A stretch of DNA of 36,005 bases from DATGYC01 sp035298385. GTDB taxonomy: Bacteria; Bacillota; Sulfobacillia; Symbiobacteriales; Symbiobacteriaceae. The notes beneath the pieces were generated by a model. It saw only the letters and a list, made by a program, of their open reading frames with translations, did no database searches and was not told the origin of the DNA. Location: the NCBI GenBank assembly GCA_035298385.1, contig DATGYC010000327.1:1-36005 (forward strand), written 5' to 3'. Below are positions 14,533-21,397 of this stretch, piece by piece; the stretch's first letter is position 1; each line of letters starts with the position of its first letter. The position numbers and the translations under genes were made by a program.

Positions 14533-15516
14533 CTAGAACTGCGCCAGGGCGCGCATTGCCGCCAGGCACTTCTGCGGGTCCAGCATATAGGCCTTCTCCA
14601 TCGGCGAGGCGTAGGGCATCGCGGGGATGTCCGGACCACAGAGGCGCTGGACCGGGGCGTCCAGATCGAAGAGGCACTCCTCAGCGATGATCGCCGAGAC
14701 CTCGGAACCGATACCGTGGGTCTTGCCGGCCTCGTGGACGATCAGGACCTTGCCGGTCTTCTTGGCCGCAGCGATGATCGCCTCACGGTCGAGCGGCAGC
14801 AGGGTGCGCAGGTCGAGGACGAGCGCCTCGACGCCCTCCTTCGCCAGCTCCTTGGCCGCCTCCAGACAGAAGTGGACAGCCTTGCCGTAGGTGATGACGG
14901 TGATGTCAGAGCCATCCCGCTTGACGTCGGCCTTGCCGATCGGGATGATGTACTCCTCGTCCGGCACCTCCTCCTTGATCGCACGGTAGAGGCCCTTGTG
15001 CTCGAAGAAGAGCACGGGGTCGGCGTCCCGAATCGCTGCCGCTAGGAGACCCTTGGCATCGCGCGGGGTCGAGGGCACGACGACCTTCAGGCCGGCGGTG
15101 TTGGTGAAGTACTGCTCGACGGACTGGGAGTGGTAGAGGCCGCCGTGGATGCCGCCGCCGAAGGGCGCCCGGATCACCATCGGGACGGTCCAATCCCCGT
15201 TGGAGCGGTAGCGCATCTTGGCCGCCTCGGAGATGATCTGGTTGAACGCCGGGAAGATGAAGTCAGCGAACTGGATCTCACAGACCGGCTTGGTGCCGTA
15301 GAGCGCCGAGCCGATGCCGACACCGACGATCGCCGATTCGGTCAGCGGCGAGTCCTGGACGCGGGTCTCACCGAACTCATCAAAGAGGCCGAGGGTAGCG
15401 CCGAAGACGCCGCCCTTCTTGCCGACATCCTCGCCAACAACCCAGACATCCTTATCGCGGCGCATCTCCTGGCGGAGGGTCTCACGGACGGCTTCGACAA
15501 AGTTGAGGACGGCCAT
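14533..15516 (-). CDS. bkdAB: Branched-chain 2-oxoacid dehydrogenase E1 beta
   Basis: The product has 327 residues from ATG 15516. Motifs along the chain match Bacillus BkdAB closely: VGEDVGKKGGVF, DSPLTESAIVG, QFADFIFPAFNQI, IRAPFGGGIHGGLYHSQSVE, LFFEHKGLYR, IIPIGKADVKRDG and GPDIPAMPYASPMEK. It pairs with E1-alpha to form the thiamine-diphosphate decarboxylase that oxidises branched-chain 2-oxoacids to acyl groups for branched fatty acids or catabolism. It starts 2 nt after E1-alpha ends. Assignment to the branched-chain rather than the pyruvate complex rests on these motifs, the E2 lipoyl motif and the gene order. Confidence 0.93.
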   Translation of the reverse strand: MAVLNFVEAVRETLRQEMRRDKDVWVVGEDVGKKGGVFGATLGLFDEFGETRVQDSPLTESAIVGVGIGSALYGTKPVCEIQFADFIFPAFNQIISEAAKMRYRSNGDWTVPMVIRAPFGGGIHGGLYHSQSVEQYFTNTAGLKVVVPSTPRDAKGLLAAAIRDADPVLFFEHKGLYRAIKEEVPDEEYIIPIGKADVKRDGSDITVITYGKAVHFCLEAAKELAKEGVEALVLDLRTLLPLDREAIIAAAKKTGKVLIVHEAGKTHGIGSEVSAIIAEECLFDLDAPVQRLCGPDIPAMPYASPMEKAYMLDPQKCLAAMRALAQF

Positions 15517-15518
15517 GA

Positions 15519-16529
15519 CTAGATCCCCTCCTCGGCGTAGACGTGGGTCATCGCGAACGCCGGATCGGCGTAGGGCTGGGCCTCAGCCCAATCGCAGCCA
15601 TCGTTGATCGCCGCGGCGACCTTCGCCTCGAGGGCGGATTCAAGCTCCTCCGTCAGGACGCCCGCCTCGTAGAGGTAGGCACGCGCCTTGACGAGCGGGT
15701 CCTTCGCCTTCATCGCCTCGAGCTCAGCGGCCTCACGGTAGCGGCGCTGATCATCGTCTGAGGAGTGCGAGGTGAGGCGGACGCACTTCGCCTCGATCAG
15801 GGTCGGGCCCTCACCAGCGCGGGCGCGATCGTGGGCCTCCTTGGCAGCGGCGTAGACGGCCAGGAAGTCGGTGCCGTCCACCTCAATGCCGGGCATGCCG
15901 TAGCCAGGGCCACGCTTGGCGACGGAGCCGCCGGCGAGCTGCTTCTCAAGCGAGACGGAGATGGCGTACTCGTTGTTCTGGATGAAGAAGAGGACGGGCA
16001 GCTTATGCACGCCAGCCCAGTTGAGTGCCTCGTGGAAGTCACCCTGGTTGGAGGAGCCCTCACCACAGCAGGTGTAGACGACGACATCATCCCCACGCAT
16101 CCGGGCGCCCTGAGCGATGCCGACGGCGTGCAGGAGTTGCGTGGTGACCGGGGAGGAGCCGGAGATGACATTCTTCGGCCGGTTGCCCCAATGGCTCGGC
16201 ATCTGCTTGCCGCCAGAGGCAGGGCAGGCGCCGCGGGCGAAGGCGGCGAGGAAGATCTCGCGCGGGGTCACCCCGGCGACGAGGTTGATGCCGAGATCAC
16301 GGTAGTAAGGGGTGAACCAGTCCTGGCCAGCCCGGAAGGCGTAGGCGCAGCCGACCTGGGCCGCCTCGGCGCCCTGCGGGGAGATGACGAAGGCGATCTT
16401 ACCGCCACGCTGGAGCAGCCAGAGGCGCTCATCGATACGACGGGTCTGGAGCATGTACTCGTACATCTCGATGAGTTGCTCGTTCGAGAGGCCGAGGGCG
16501 TGGTGCCGCATACCGGTCTCAGTCGTCAT
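15519..16529 (-). CDS. bkdAA: Branched-chain 2-oxoacid dehydrogenase E1 alpha
   Basis: ATG 16529 is chosen because AAGGAGGGG lies 9 nt upstream; the frame extends through an inverted-repeat element further upstream but has no start context there. The product is about 336 residues. The ThDP-binding motif GEGSSNQGDFHEALNWAGVH...PVLFFIQNN (G-E/D-G ... N-N), RIDERLWLLQRGGKIAF at the N-terminus and LTSHSSDDDQRRYR near residue 265 (the phosphorylation-loop region of E1-alpha) are all present. It catalyses decarboxylation together with E1-beta and passes the acyl group to E2. It is the first gene after the 122-bp element that separates it from E3. Confidence 0.93.
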   Translation of the reverse strand: MTTETGMRHHALGLSNEQLIEMYEYMLQTRRIDERLWLLQRGGKIAFVISPQGAEAAQVGCAYAFRAGQDWFTPYYRDLGINLVAGVTPREIFLAAFARGACPASGGKQMPSHWGNRPKNVISGSSPVTTQLLHAVGIAQGARMRGDDVVVYTCCGEGSSNQGDFHEALNWAGVHKLPVLFFIQNNEYAISVSLEKQLAGGSVAKRGPGYGMPGIEVDGTDFLAVYAAAKEAHDRARAGEGPTLIEAKCVRLTSHSSDDDQRRYREAAELEAMKAKDPLVKARAYLYEAGVLTEELESALEAKVAAAINDGCDWAEAQPYADPAFAMTHVYAEEGI

Positions 16530-16578
16530 GTGATTGGACCCCTCCTTGGGTGAGTGAGAGAGTCTGGTCTTTGTTAGT

Positions 16579-16700
16579 AACCGCGGATTTCGCGGATTAC
16601 ACGGATGGGGAACGGAACCACTGAAATAGATGGTGCCTCTATCATGGCACGGCGCCATTTTCAGTTGTCTTAATCCGCGTAATCCGCGTAATCCGCGGTT
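16579..16700. repeat. 122-bp element with 28-bp terminal inverted repeats
   Basis: The left end (16579-16606) and the reverse complement of the right end (16673-16700) agree at 26 of 28 positions. Both are built from the unit CGCGGATTA (AACCGCGGATT...). The centre is also partly self-complementary (CTGAAA...GGTGCC against GGCAC...TTTCAG). The element lies between the E3 and E1-alpha genes of the bkd cluster. It resembles the widespread CGCRGATTAC-type intergenic repeats and would form a long hairpin in the transcript. Confidence 0.85.
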
Positions 16701-16716
16701 ATAAAAATGGTTCCCG

Positions 16717-18132
16717 CTAAAAGTGAATCGCCCGACCATCCACCGCCAAGGCTGCTTCACCGAAGATCTCGGAGAGCGTGGGATGCGGGTGGACCAGCTG
16801 CCCGACCTCCCAGGCGGAGGCGTTCAGCAGCAGGGCCAGGCCAGCCTCGGAGATGTAGTTCGTCACGTCCGGGCCGATCATCGTGGCGCCGAGCAGGTCG
16901 CCGGTCTTCGCATCTGCGACCAGCTTGACGAAGCCGTCGATCTCGCCGTGGACCTGGGCCTTGCCGATCGCGCGGAACGGGATCTTACCGACCTTCACCT
17001 CGTGCCCCCGCTCCTTCGCGTGCGCTTCGGAGAGGCCGACGGAGGCGACCTCGGGGCTGGTGTAGACGCAGCGGGCTACCTTGACCAGATCGAACGGATG
17101 CGGGTCCAGGCCAGCGATCGACTCCATCGCCACGATGCCCTGGTGAGCAGCCACGTGGGCCAGGCCGCCACCGACGACGTCGCCGATCGCCCAGAGGCCG
17201 GGGTCACCGGTCTTGCCGGTCCCATCAACCTCGATATAGCCGCCCTTGGTGTAGACCAGCTTCTCCCGGTTCTCCAGGCCGAAGCCCTTCGTGACCGGCT
17301 CGCGGGCCGCTGCAACCAGGAGCGTCTCAGCCGTAAAGCGGTGGCGCTCGCCGCCGATCTCGGCTTCAACGGTCACCTCGCCGCCCTCAACCTTGACCGA
17401 CTCGGGGAGGACCCGGGCGCCCGTCTTGATCGTGACGCCGCGACGAGTCAGGTGCTTGGCGAGCTCCGCCGAGACCTCCTCATCCTCCATCGCCAGGACC
17501 CGGTCCAGGAACTCCAGGACGGTCACCTGAACGCCGAAGTCGTTGTAGAGCGAGGCCCACTCCAGACCGATCACGCCGCCGCCCATGATGATCACGGAGG
17601 CGGGGAGGGTCTCACGCGCGAGCGCTTCGTCAGAGGTCATCGTATGGACCCCATCGATCGGAATCCCGAAGGTCTTGGGCCGGGAGCCGGTGGCGAGGAT
17701 GATCTTCTCCGGCTCCAGCAGCTCCTGCTGGCCGTCCGGGGTCATCACGGATAGGAGTCCGTTCGGCGAGAAGATCGAGGGCGGGACGAGGGCGCCCGTT
17801 CCCTGGATCACTGTGACGCCATTCTTCTTTAGAAGTCCTTGTACGCCCTTATGCAGGTTCTGAACGATCTTCTCCTTGCGACCGAAGACACCGGGGAAGT
17901 CGAGCTGGACCGATTCGGCCTTGATACCGAAGGCCGCGCTGTGCTGCATGGTGCGGAAGAGTTCAGCGGAGCGCAGGTAGCTCTTGGAGGGGATGCAGCC
18001 ACGGTGGAGGCAGGTGCCACCCACCTTCTCCTTCTCAACCAGGGCGACCTTCAGCCCGAGCTGGGCGCCCCTGATGGCGGCCACGTACCCGCCGGTGCCA
18101 CCGCCGAGGACCACGACATCAAAGTTGGACAT
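16717..18132 (-). CDS. lpdV: Dihydrolipoamide dehydrogenase (E3)
   Basis: The product has 471 residues from ATG 18132 (CAAGGAGGACGAA upstream). FAD-binding VVLGGGTGGYVAAIRGAQLG lies at the N-terminus, the redox disulfide in GGTCLHRGCIPSK at about 39-51, an NAD-binding IIMGGGVIGLEWAS, the FAD motif LWAIGDVVGG, and the C-terminal interface His-Glu pair in HPHPTLSE. It reoxidises the dihydrolipoyl group of E2. Its position upstream of E1-alpha, E1-beta and E2 is as in the Bacillus bkd operon, hence the symbol lpdV, although it could also serve other complexes. The neighbouring ptb, buk and bcd genes of Bacillus are not in the window. Confidence 0.93.
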   Translation of the reverse strand: MSNFDVVVLGGGTGGYVAAIRGAQLGLKVALVEKEKVGGTCLHRGCIPSKSYLRSAELFRTMQHSAAFGIKAESVQLDFPGVFGRKEKIVQNLHKGVQGLLKKNGVTVIQGTGALVPPSIFSPNGLLSVMTPDGQQELLEPEKIILATGSRPKTFGIPIDGVHTMTSDEALARETLPASVIIMGGGVIGLEWASLYNDFGVQVTVLEFLDRVLAMEDEEVSAELAKHLTRRGVTIKTGARVLPESVKVEGGEVTVEAEIGGERHRFTAETLLVAAAREPVTKGFGLENREKLVYTKGGYIEVDGTGKTGDPGLWAIGDVVGGGLAHVAAHQGIVAMESIAGLDPHPFDLVKVARCVYTSPEVASVGLSEAHAKERGHEVKVGKIPFRAIGKAQVHGEIDGFVKLVADAKTGDLLGATMIGPDVTNYISEAGLALLLNASAWEVGQLVHPHPTLSEIFGEAALAVDGRAIHF

Positions 18133-18296
18133 TTCGTCCTCCTTGGGGTTCGAAATCAGCTACTAGTATGCGGAGGGCGAGGAGCCGGAGCCTATCCGCG
18201 TCCCCCCCTACCTCTAGCAAGAGCGGTGCCAGCCACTACAGCCGCACGCACGGTCCTCTGCCTGCAATTTCGTGCAACGATATAGCAAAAATCTGC

Positions 18297-18325
18297 ACGC
18301 ACAGTGCGTCACACTTTGCAAAGTG
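18297..18325. promoter_or_regulatory. Two adjacent palindromes between lpdV and gapB
   Basis: ACGCAC-A-GTGCGT (18297-18309) and the perfect 14-mer CACTTTGCAAAGTG (18312-18325) lie side by side in the divergent intergenic region, about 100 bp before the GAPDH start. They are candidate operators for the gapB-like gene or the bkd operon. A weak -35 (TTGATT, 18358-18363) is nearby, but I see no good matching -10. Confidence 0.5.
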
Positions 18326-18421
18326 ATCGATTCTGTCTATCGCGAGCATCGTCACAATTGATTAGCACAATCGCACGCCCGATGTTATCTTGATACCAGA
18401 ACACGTTGGGAGGTCTGCAGC

Positions 18422-19459
18422 ATGTCGAGGGCACGGGTGGCGATCAACGGCTTTGGCCGCATCGGCCGGATGGTCTGCCGCCGGCTGATGCAGAATCCGG
18501 ATCTTGAACTGGTCGCTATCAACGCCTCCTATGATGCCAAAACTTTGGCCCACCTATTGACCTATGATACGGTCCACGGCCGTTTTCAGGGCAGGGTAGA
18601 GCCGGACGGCGACGCGCTGCTGATCAACGGCCAGCGTGTACAGCTCGTGGCAGAGCGGGATCCGGCCAAGCTCCCCTGGGCTCAGTTGGGCGTTCAGGTC
18701 GTGATCGAGGCGACCGGCAAGTTCAAGGAGCGGGCGAAGGCCGCCCTGCACCTCGAGGCCGGGGCGCAAAAGGTGATCATCACCACCGCGACCAAGGATG
18801 CTGACTGTACGATGGTGATCGGCGTCAACGAGGCTGACTACCGGGCCACCGAGCACCATGTCGTGGCCGCTGCCTCCTGCACAACCAACTGCTTGGCGCC
18901 CTTTGCCAAGGTGCTGCATGAGGCCTTTGAGATCAAGTCGGGCCTGATGACCACGGTTCATTCCTACACCAACGACCAGAATATTCTCGATAACCCGCAT
19001 AAAGACCTGCGTCGGGCACGTGGTGGCGGTCTGGCCATCATTCCGACCACAACGGGGGCTGCGAAGGCGGTCGCTCAGGTGATTCCGTCCCTAGCGGGCA
19101 AGCTGAACGGCTTCTCGCTGCGGGTGCCCACGCCGGATGTCTCGGTCGTCGATCTGGTCGCCATCTTGGGGCGCCCGGTGACGGTCGGTGAGGTAAACGG
19201 CCTCCTGCAGGCGGCATCCGAAGGGCGCCTGGCGGGGATCATCGGCTACAGCGAGGAACCGCTCGTCTCAGCGGACTTCATCGGCGATGACCGCTCCTGC
19301 ATCATCGACGGGGCTTCGACAATGGTCGGGCCGGAGAACCTGGTCAAGGTCGTCGCCTGGTACGACAACGAGTGGGGCTACTCCTGCCGGGTGGTCGATG
19401 TGACCGCCGTCGTGGGCCGGGCGTTGGCCGGATGCGCACAGGAAGACGCTGCAGATTAG
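18422..19459 (+). CDS. gapB: Glyceraldehyde-3-phosphate dehydrogenase, GapB-like
   Basis: The product has 345 residues from ATG 18422 (TTGGGAGG upstream). The Rossmann start VAINGFGRIGRM, catalytic C153 in AASCTTNCLAP and the His in TTVHSYTNDQ are intact. The nucleotide-binding loop reads INASYDAKTLAHLL: the Asp that selects NAD in glycolytic GapA is replaced by Ala-Ser, as in the NADP-linked GapB of Bacillus, and DNPHKDLRRAR, IIPTTTGAAKA and YSEEPLVSADF also match GapB. The likely role is gluconeogenic GAPDH or NADPH supply. No pgk is adjacent. Two near-identical terminator hairpins follow. Confidence 0.88.
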   Translation: MSRARVAINGFGRIGRMVCRRLMQNPDLELVAINASYDAKTLAHLLTYDTVHGRFQGRVEPDGDALLINGQRVQLVAERDPAKLPWAQLGVQVVIEATGKFKERAKAALHLEAGAQKVIITTATKDADCTMVIGVNEADYRATEHHVVAAASCTTNCLAPFAKVLHEAFEIKSGLMTTVHSYTNDQNILDNPHKDLRRARGGGLAIIPTTTGAAKAVAQVIPSLAGKLNGFSLRVPTPDVSVVDLVAILGRPVTVGEVNGLLQAASEGRLAGIIGYSEEPLVSADFIGDDRSCIIDGASTMVGPENLVKVVAWYDNEWGYSCRVVDVTAVVGRALAGCAQEDAAD

Positions 19460-19462
19460 GGA

Positions 19463-19494
19463 AGAGCGGGGTGCCATCGGAGGCGCCCCGCTCT
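19463..19494 (+). terminator. First of two tandem terminators after gapB
   Basis: AGAGCGGGGTGCC (19463-19475), loop ATCGGA, GGCGCCCCGCTCT (19482-19494): a 13-bp stem with one G-T pair, then GTTTCG. It starts 4 nt after the gapB stop. Confidence 0.75.
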
Positions 19495-19516
19495 GTTTCG
19501 TCCGGCAGATTTGTGG

Positions 19517-19546
19517 AGAGCGGGGCGCCATCGGAGGCGCCCCGCT
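19517..19546 (+). terminator. Second tandem terminator, near-copy of the first
   Basis: AGAGCGGGGCGCC (19517-19529), loop ATCGGA, GGCGCCCCGCT (19536-19546), then TCGTCTCTTT. The left arm, loop and most of the right arm repeat the hairpin 54 bp upstream with one base change in the left arm. Confidence 0.75.
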
Positions 19547-19591
19547 TCGTCTCTTTGGGGGCAGACTAGAGCCGAAAGGAGGCGATCCAGA

Positions 19592-19780
19592 ATGCCACAG
19601 CACGATTCGAACAAGGGCTTCTCCGGCCAAAAGGTCCAGGAGTCCGGTACCTACGCCTGCGAGGGCGGCGCCGTTCAGACCTTCAACGTCGGGGATGAGT
19701 TCAGCCGGCACCCGCAGAGCGGGAAGCGTATCGTCTGGGAGAAGACGAGTAGCGACAAGAAGTTGGGCGACGCCCACTAG
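19592..19780 (+). CDS. YjzC-like small protein
   Basis: The product has 62 residues from ATG 19592, with GAAAGGAGG 10 nt upstream; the frame extends upstream through a terminator and is not credible there. The arrangement GFSGQKVQESGTYAC..GG......NVGDEFSRHPQSGKRIVWEK matches small cytosolic proteins of the YjzC type and degenerate zinc-ribbon proteins (F-x-x-G-Q-x-x-x-x-S-G-x-Y ... G-D-x-F). Only one of the expected zinc-binding cysteines remains, so metal binding is doubtful. The function is unknown. It has its own terminator. Confidence 0.75.
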   Translation: MPQHDSNKGFSGQKVQESGTYACEGGAVQTFNVGDEFSRHPQSGKRIVWEKTSSDKKLGDAH

Positions 19781-19790
19781 GGCGCCAACA

Positions 19791-19816
19791 GGCGGAGGAC
19801 CAGACGGTCCTCCGCC
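19791..19816 (+). terminator. Terminator after the YjzC-like gene
   Basis: GGCGGAGGACC (19791-19801), loop AGAC, GGTCCTCCGCC (19806-19816), then TTTA; an 11-bp perfect stem beginning 11 nt after the stop. Confidence 0.85.
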
Positions 19817-19939
19817 TTTACGCGGGGGACGGGGATCGGTCGCCCAGCCGGGACGGAATCACCCTTCTCTTTTTCGCCCCTGGCGCCCTGTCATACGCCC
19901 CTCCTCCCTCGTCTAGATCAGTAAAGGGAGGAATGGCGG

Positions 19940-20263
19940 ATGGTAATCGATTGGTCCTTGGTCCGGCGAGGCGCCATGGCGGGCTTGGGCGCCCTCTTCC
20001 TGCTCCTGGCGGTGGACCGCCTGACGGCCCCGGGCCACGTTGGCTGGCAGACCCTGCTGCTTGGCTTTGGCACGGCGGGCCTGCTCCTGCTCGGTGGGCT
20101 GGGGATGGCCGGAAGTTCGTACTGGCTAGTCAGCCAGGGGCGTTCCCCGGCGCTTCGCCAGCGATTGCTACGGCTGGGACTCTTCTGTGGGACGGCGGGG
20201 TTCCTGCTCTCCGTTGGGGCGTTTGGGGCCTGGCTGGCCTTGGGGCGCCCGGGGCCAAGCTAG
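19940..20263 (+). CDS. Small three-helix membrane protein, unknown
   Basis: The product has 107 residues from ATG 19940; AAAGGGAGG lies 8 nt upstream, which excludes the overlapping ATG at 19933 in another frame. It has three hydrophobic segments (GAMAGLGALFLLLAV, LLLGFGTAGLLLLGGLGM, LGLFCGTAGFLLSVGAFGAW) joined by short basic loops. No family is recognised. It is convergent with the 77-residue membrane protein gene, with two hairpins between them. Confidence 0.6.
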   Translation: MVIDWSLVRRGAMAGLGALFLLLAVDRLTAPGHVGWQTLLLGFGTAGLLLLGGLGMAGSSYWLVSQGRSPALRQRLLRLGLFCGTAGFLLSVGAFGAWLALGRPGPS

Positions 20264-20290
20264 CTGGAGGTCCATCTACCAGCACAAGAC

Positions 20291-20371
20291 GAGAGCGGCT
20301 CCCCATCAGCGGGAAGCCGCCCTCTCTGCTAGCGCGCGGCGAACCCCCGACAGCCAAGCCGCCGGGGGTTC
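20291..20371. terminator. Two hairpins between convergent small membrane genes
   Basis: The first hairpin (20291-20326) pairs GAGAG, CGGCT and CCC with GGG, AGCCG and CTCTC across small bulges. The second has GAACCCCCG (20341-20349) against CGGGGGTTC (20363-20371). Position between two convergent stops suggests termination in both directions; neither has a clear T-run. Confidence 0.5.
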
Positions 20372-20386
20372 CAAGTCGCAACCGAA

Positions 20387-20620
20387 CTAGTTCCGCTCCT
20401 GCTGGACACGGGCCCGCACCCTATCCGAGGCAAAGCCGATCAAGGCGCCCATCGCCGTCACGCCAGCGACGGTAAAGGTGATGAACTTCGCACTGGGCCC
20501 CCAGGTGTCAAACGCCGCAAACGGGCGGTCGCCCATGGCGGCCTCGATGGCCAGATAGACCGCGATCAGCACCACCCAGGCGGCAGCGGTCAGCAGCAAC
20601 CCCTTCAGCCAACTCCGCAT
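20387..20620 (-). CDS. Small two-helix membrane protein, unknown
   Basis: The product has 77 residues from ATG 20620 (GTAGGGGAG about 5 nt upstream on the minus strand). Two helices (LLLTAAAWVVLIAVYLAIEA and FITFTVAGVTAMGALIGFA) flank a short loop (MGDRPFAAFDTWGPSAK); the tail is basic and charged (SDRVRARVQQERN). No family is recognised. The SD, size and topology make a real gene likely. Confidence 0.55.
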   Translation of the reverse strand: MRSWLKGLLLTAAAWVVLIAVYLAIEAAMGDRPFAAFDTWGPSAKFITFTVAGVTAMGALIGFASDRVRARVQQERN

Positions 20621-20694
20621 AGCGCTCCCCTACTTTCTACACGTAAGAACCCGATGCTTCTATTCTACCTTGCAACTTCGTCCGTGTACAGAAG

Positions 20695-20718
20695 CGCCCT
20701 GGCCTGATGGCCAGGGCG
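20695..20718 (+). terminator. Stem followed by TTTT on the plus strand
   Basis: CGCCCTGGCC (20695-20704), loop TGAT, GGCCAGGGCG (20709-20718), then TTTTACC. This is a good intrinsic terminator shape for plus-strand transcripts. No plus-strand gene ends just before it, so it may block antisense transcription into the tRNA cluster or serve on the minus strand as a backup. Confidence 0.55.
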
Positions 20719-20737
20719 TTTTACCCGGTAAAGCGAA

Positions 20738-20768
20738 AGTCCGAGAGCGCTTTTGCTACTCTCGGACT
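20738..20768 (-). terminator. Terminator after tRNA-Cys
   Basis: AGTCCGAGAG (20738-20747) and CTCTCGGACT (20759-20768) form a 10-bp stem with an 11-nt loop. On the minus strand it begins 9 nt after the tRNA-Cys CCA end and is followed by TTCGCTTT, ending the tRNA transcript. Confidence 0.75.
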
Positions 20769-20776
20769 GCCTTCTA

Positions 20777-20851
20777 TGGAGGTGGGTGTGGGATTTGAAC
20801 CCACGAATAACGGTTTTGCAGACCGCCGCGTTACCACTTCGCCAACCCACC
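20777..20851 (-). tRNA. tRNA-Cys (GCA)
   Basis: On the minus strand, acceptor GGTGGGT pairs with ACCCACC, discriminator U (typical of tRNA-Cys) and encoded CCA. The anticodon arm is CGGTCTGCAAAACCG with anticodon GCA. The T arm CGTGGGTTCAAATCCCACA carries the usual GTTCAAATC. It is the last tRNA of a three-gene minus-strand cluster. Confidence 0.95.
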
Positions 20852-20875
20852 AGATCTACACCCCACTCCCAACCT

Positions 20876-20978
20876 CTAGGTAAGGTTGTCATCGAGTAGC
20901 GAAAGCGCTCGATGATGACCGTCCCACAGGCGGGAGGGGGTGTAGGGGGATTGGGGCGACAGCCCCTCCCCCTACTTT
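20876..20978. repeat. Structured repeat, copy 1 (between tRNA-fMet and tRNA-Cys)
   Basis: About 100 bp starting CTAGGTAAGG and ending TCCCCCTACTTTC, highly similar to 21297-21397. It forms two hairpins: GTCATCGAG with CTCGATGATGAC around a TAGCGAAAGCG loop, and GTAGGGGGA-tt-GGGGC with GCCCC-TCCCCCTAC around GACA. The conserved linker GCGGGAGGGGGT lies between them. Confidence 0.85.
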
Positions 20979-20979
20979 C

Positions 20980-21057
<78 letters not shown>

Positions 21058-21063
21058 GTATCA

Positions 21064-21139
21064 TGGTGCGCAGTACAGGGATCGAACCTGTGACCTCATG
21101 AACGTCAATCATGTGCTCTCCCAGCTGAGCTAACTGCGC
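21064..21139 (-). tRNA. tRNA-Val (GAC)
   Basis: On the minus strand, acceptor GCGCAGT pairs with ACTGCGC, then A and CCA. The D arm TAGCTCAGCTGGGAGAGC, anticodon arm CATGA-TTGACGT-TCATG (anticodon GAC) and T arm CACAGGTTCGATCCCTGT are all canonical. It is first in the cluster, 6 nt before tRNA-fMet. Confidence 0.96.
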
Positions 21140-21173
21140 ATATGGTGTTTGTGCTCCGCCACCGGAGGGTTTT

Positions 21174-21202
21174 ATCATACTACATCGATCGTGTCGTTGC
21201 AA
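21174..21202 (-). promoter_or_regulatory. Promoter of the tRNA cluster
   Basis: On the minus strand TTGCAA (21197-21202) and TATGAT (21174-21179) are separated by exactly 17 bp. The start would be near 21167, about 28 nt before tRNA-Val. Confidence 0.7.
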
Positions 21203-21296
21203 CCCTGCGTTGTCGGGAGGCGACATCGGTAATCTTACGCCAGTTCTAGCCCCCCGTCAACCAACCAGATTCGACCAGCGAGGCTGGGCGAGTGGG

Positions 21297-21397
21297 CTAG
21301 GTAAGGCTGTCATCGAGTAGCGACAGCGCTCGCTGACAGCGGTCAGACAAGCGGGAGGGGGTGTAGGGGGAGGGTGGACACACCCTCCCCCTACCTT
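21297..21397. repeat. Structured repeat, copy 2 (after the DUF47 gene)
   Basis: It aligns with 20876-20978 over its length, from CTAGGTAAGG to TCCCCCTACCTTC. The differences preserve pairing: the second hairpin is GTAGGGGGAGGGTG-GACA-CACCCTCCCCCTAC, and the first is GCTGTCA..GAG with CTC.CTGACAGC. On the minus strand it begins at the DUF47 stop and may terminate that transcript. Confidence 0.85.

Noticed and set aside
13207..15045. A 612-codon open frame on the plus strand opposite bkdB/bkdAB
   Set aside because: It lies wholly antisense to well-identified E2 and E1-beta genes, has no SD, and its Asp/Arg/Gly-rich, Leu-Val repetitive composition is typical of reverse frames in GC-rich coding DNA.
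16530..16760. N-terminal extension of E1-alpha through the inverted-repeat element
   Set aside because: The E1-alpha family starts near the ATG at 16529, which has an ideal SD. The extension would translate the 122-bp repeat and overlap the end of lpdV.
14533..18132. Pyruvate dehydrogenase complex
   Set aside because: The E1-beta motifs, the TDKVNAEIPAP lipoyl motif and the E3-E1a-E1b-E2 order match the branched-chain complex of Bacillus better; a broad-specificity complex is still possible.
19511..19591. Upstream extension of the YjzC-like gene
   Set aside because: It would run through the second terminator hairpin. The AAAGGAGG site places the start at 19592.
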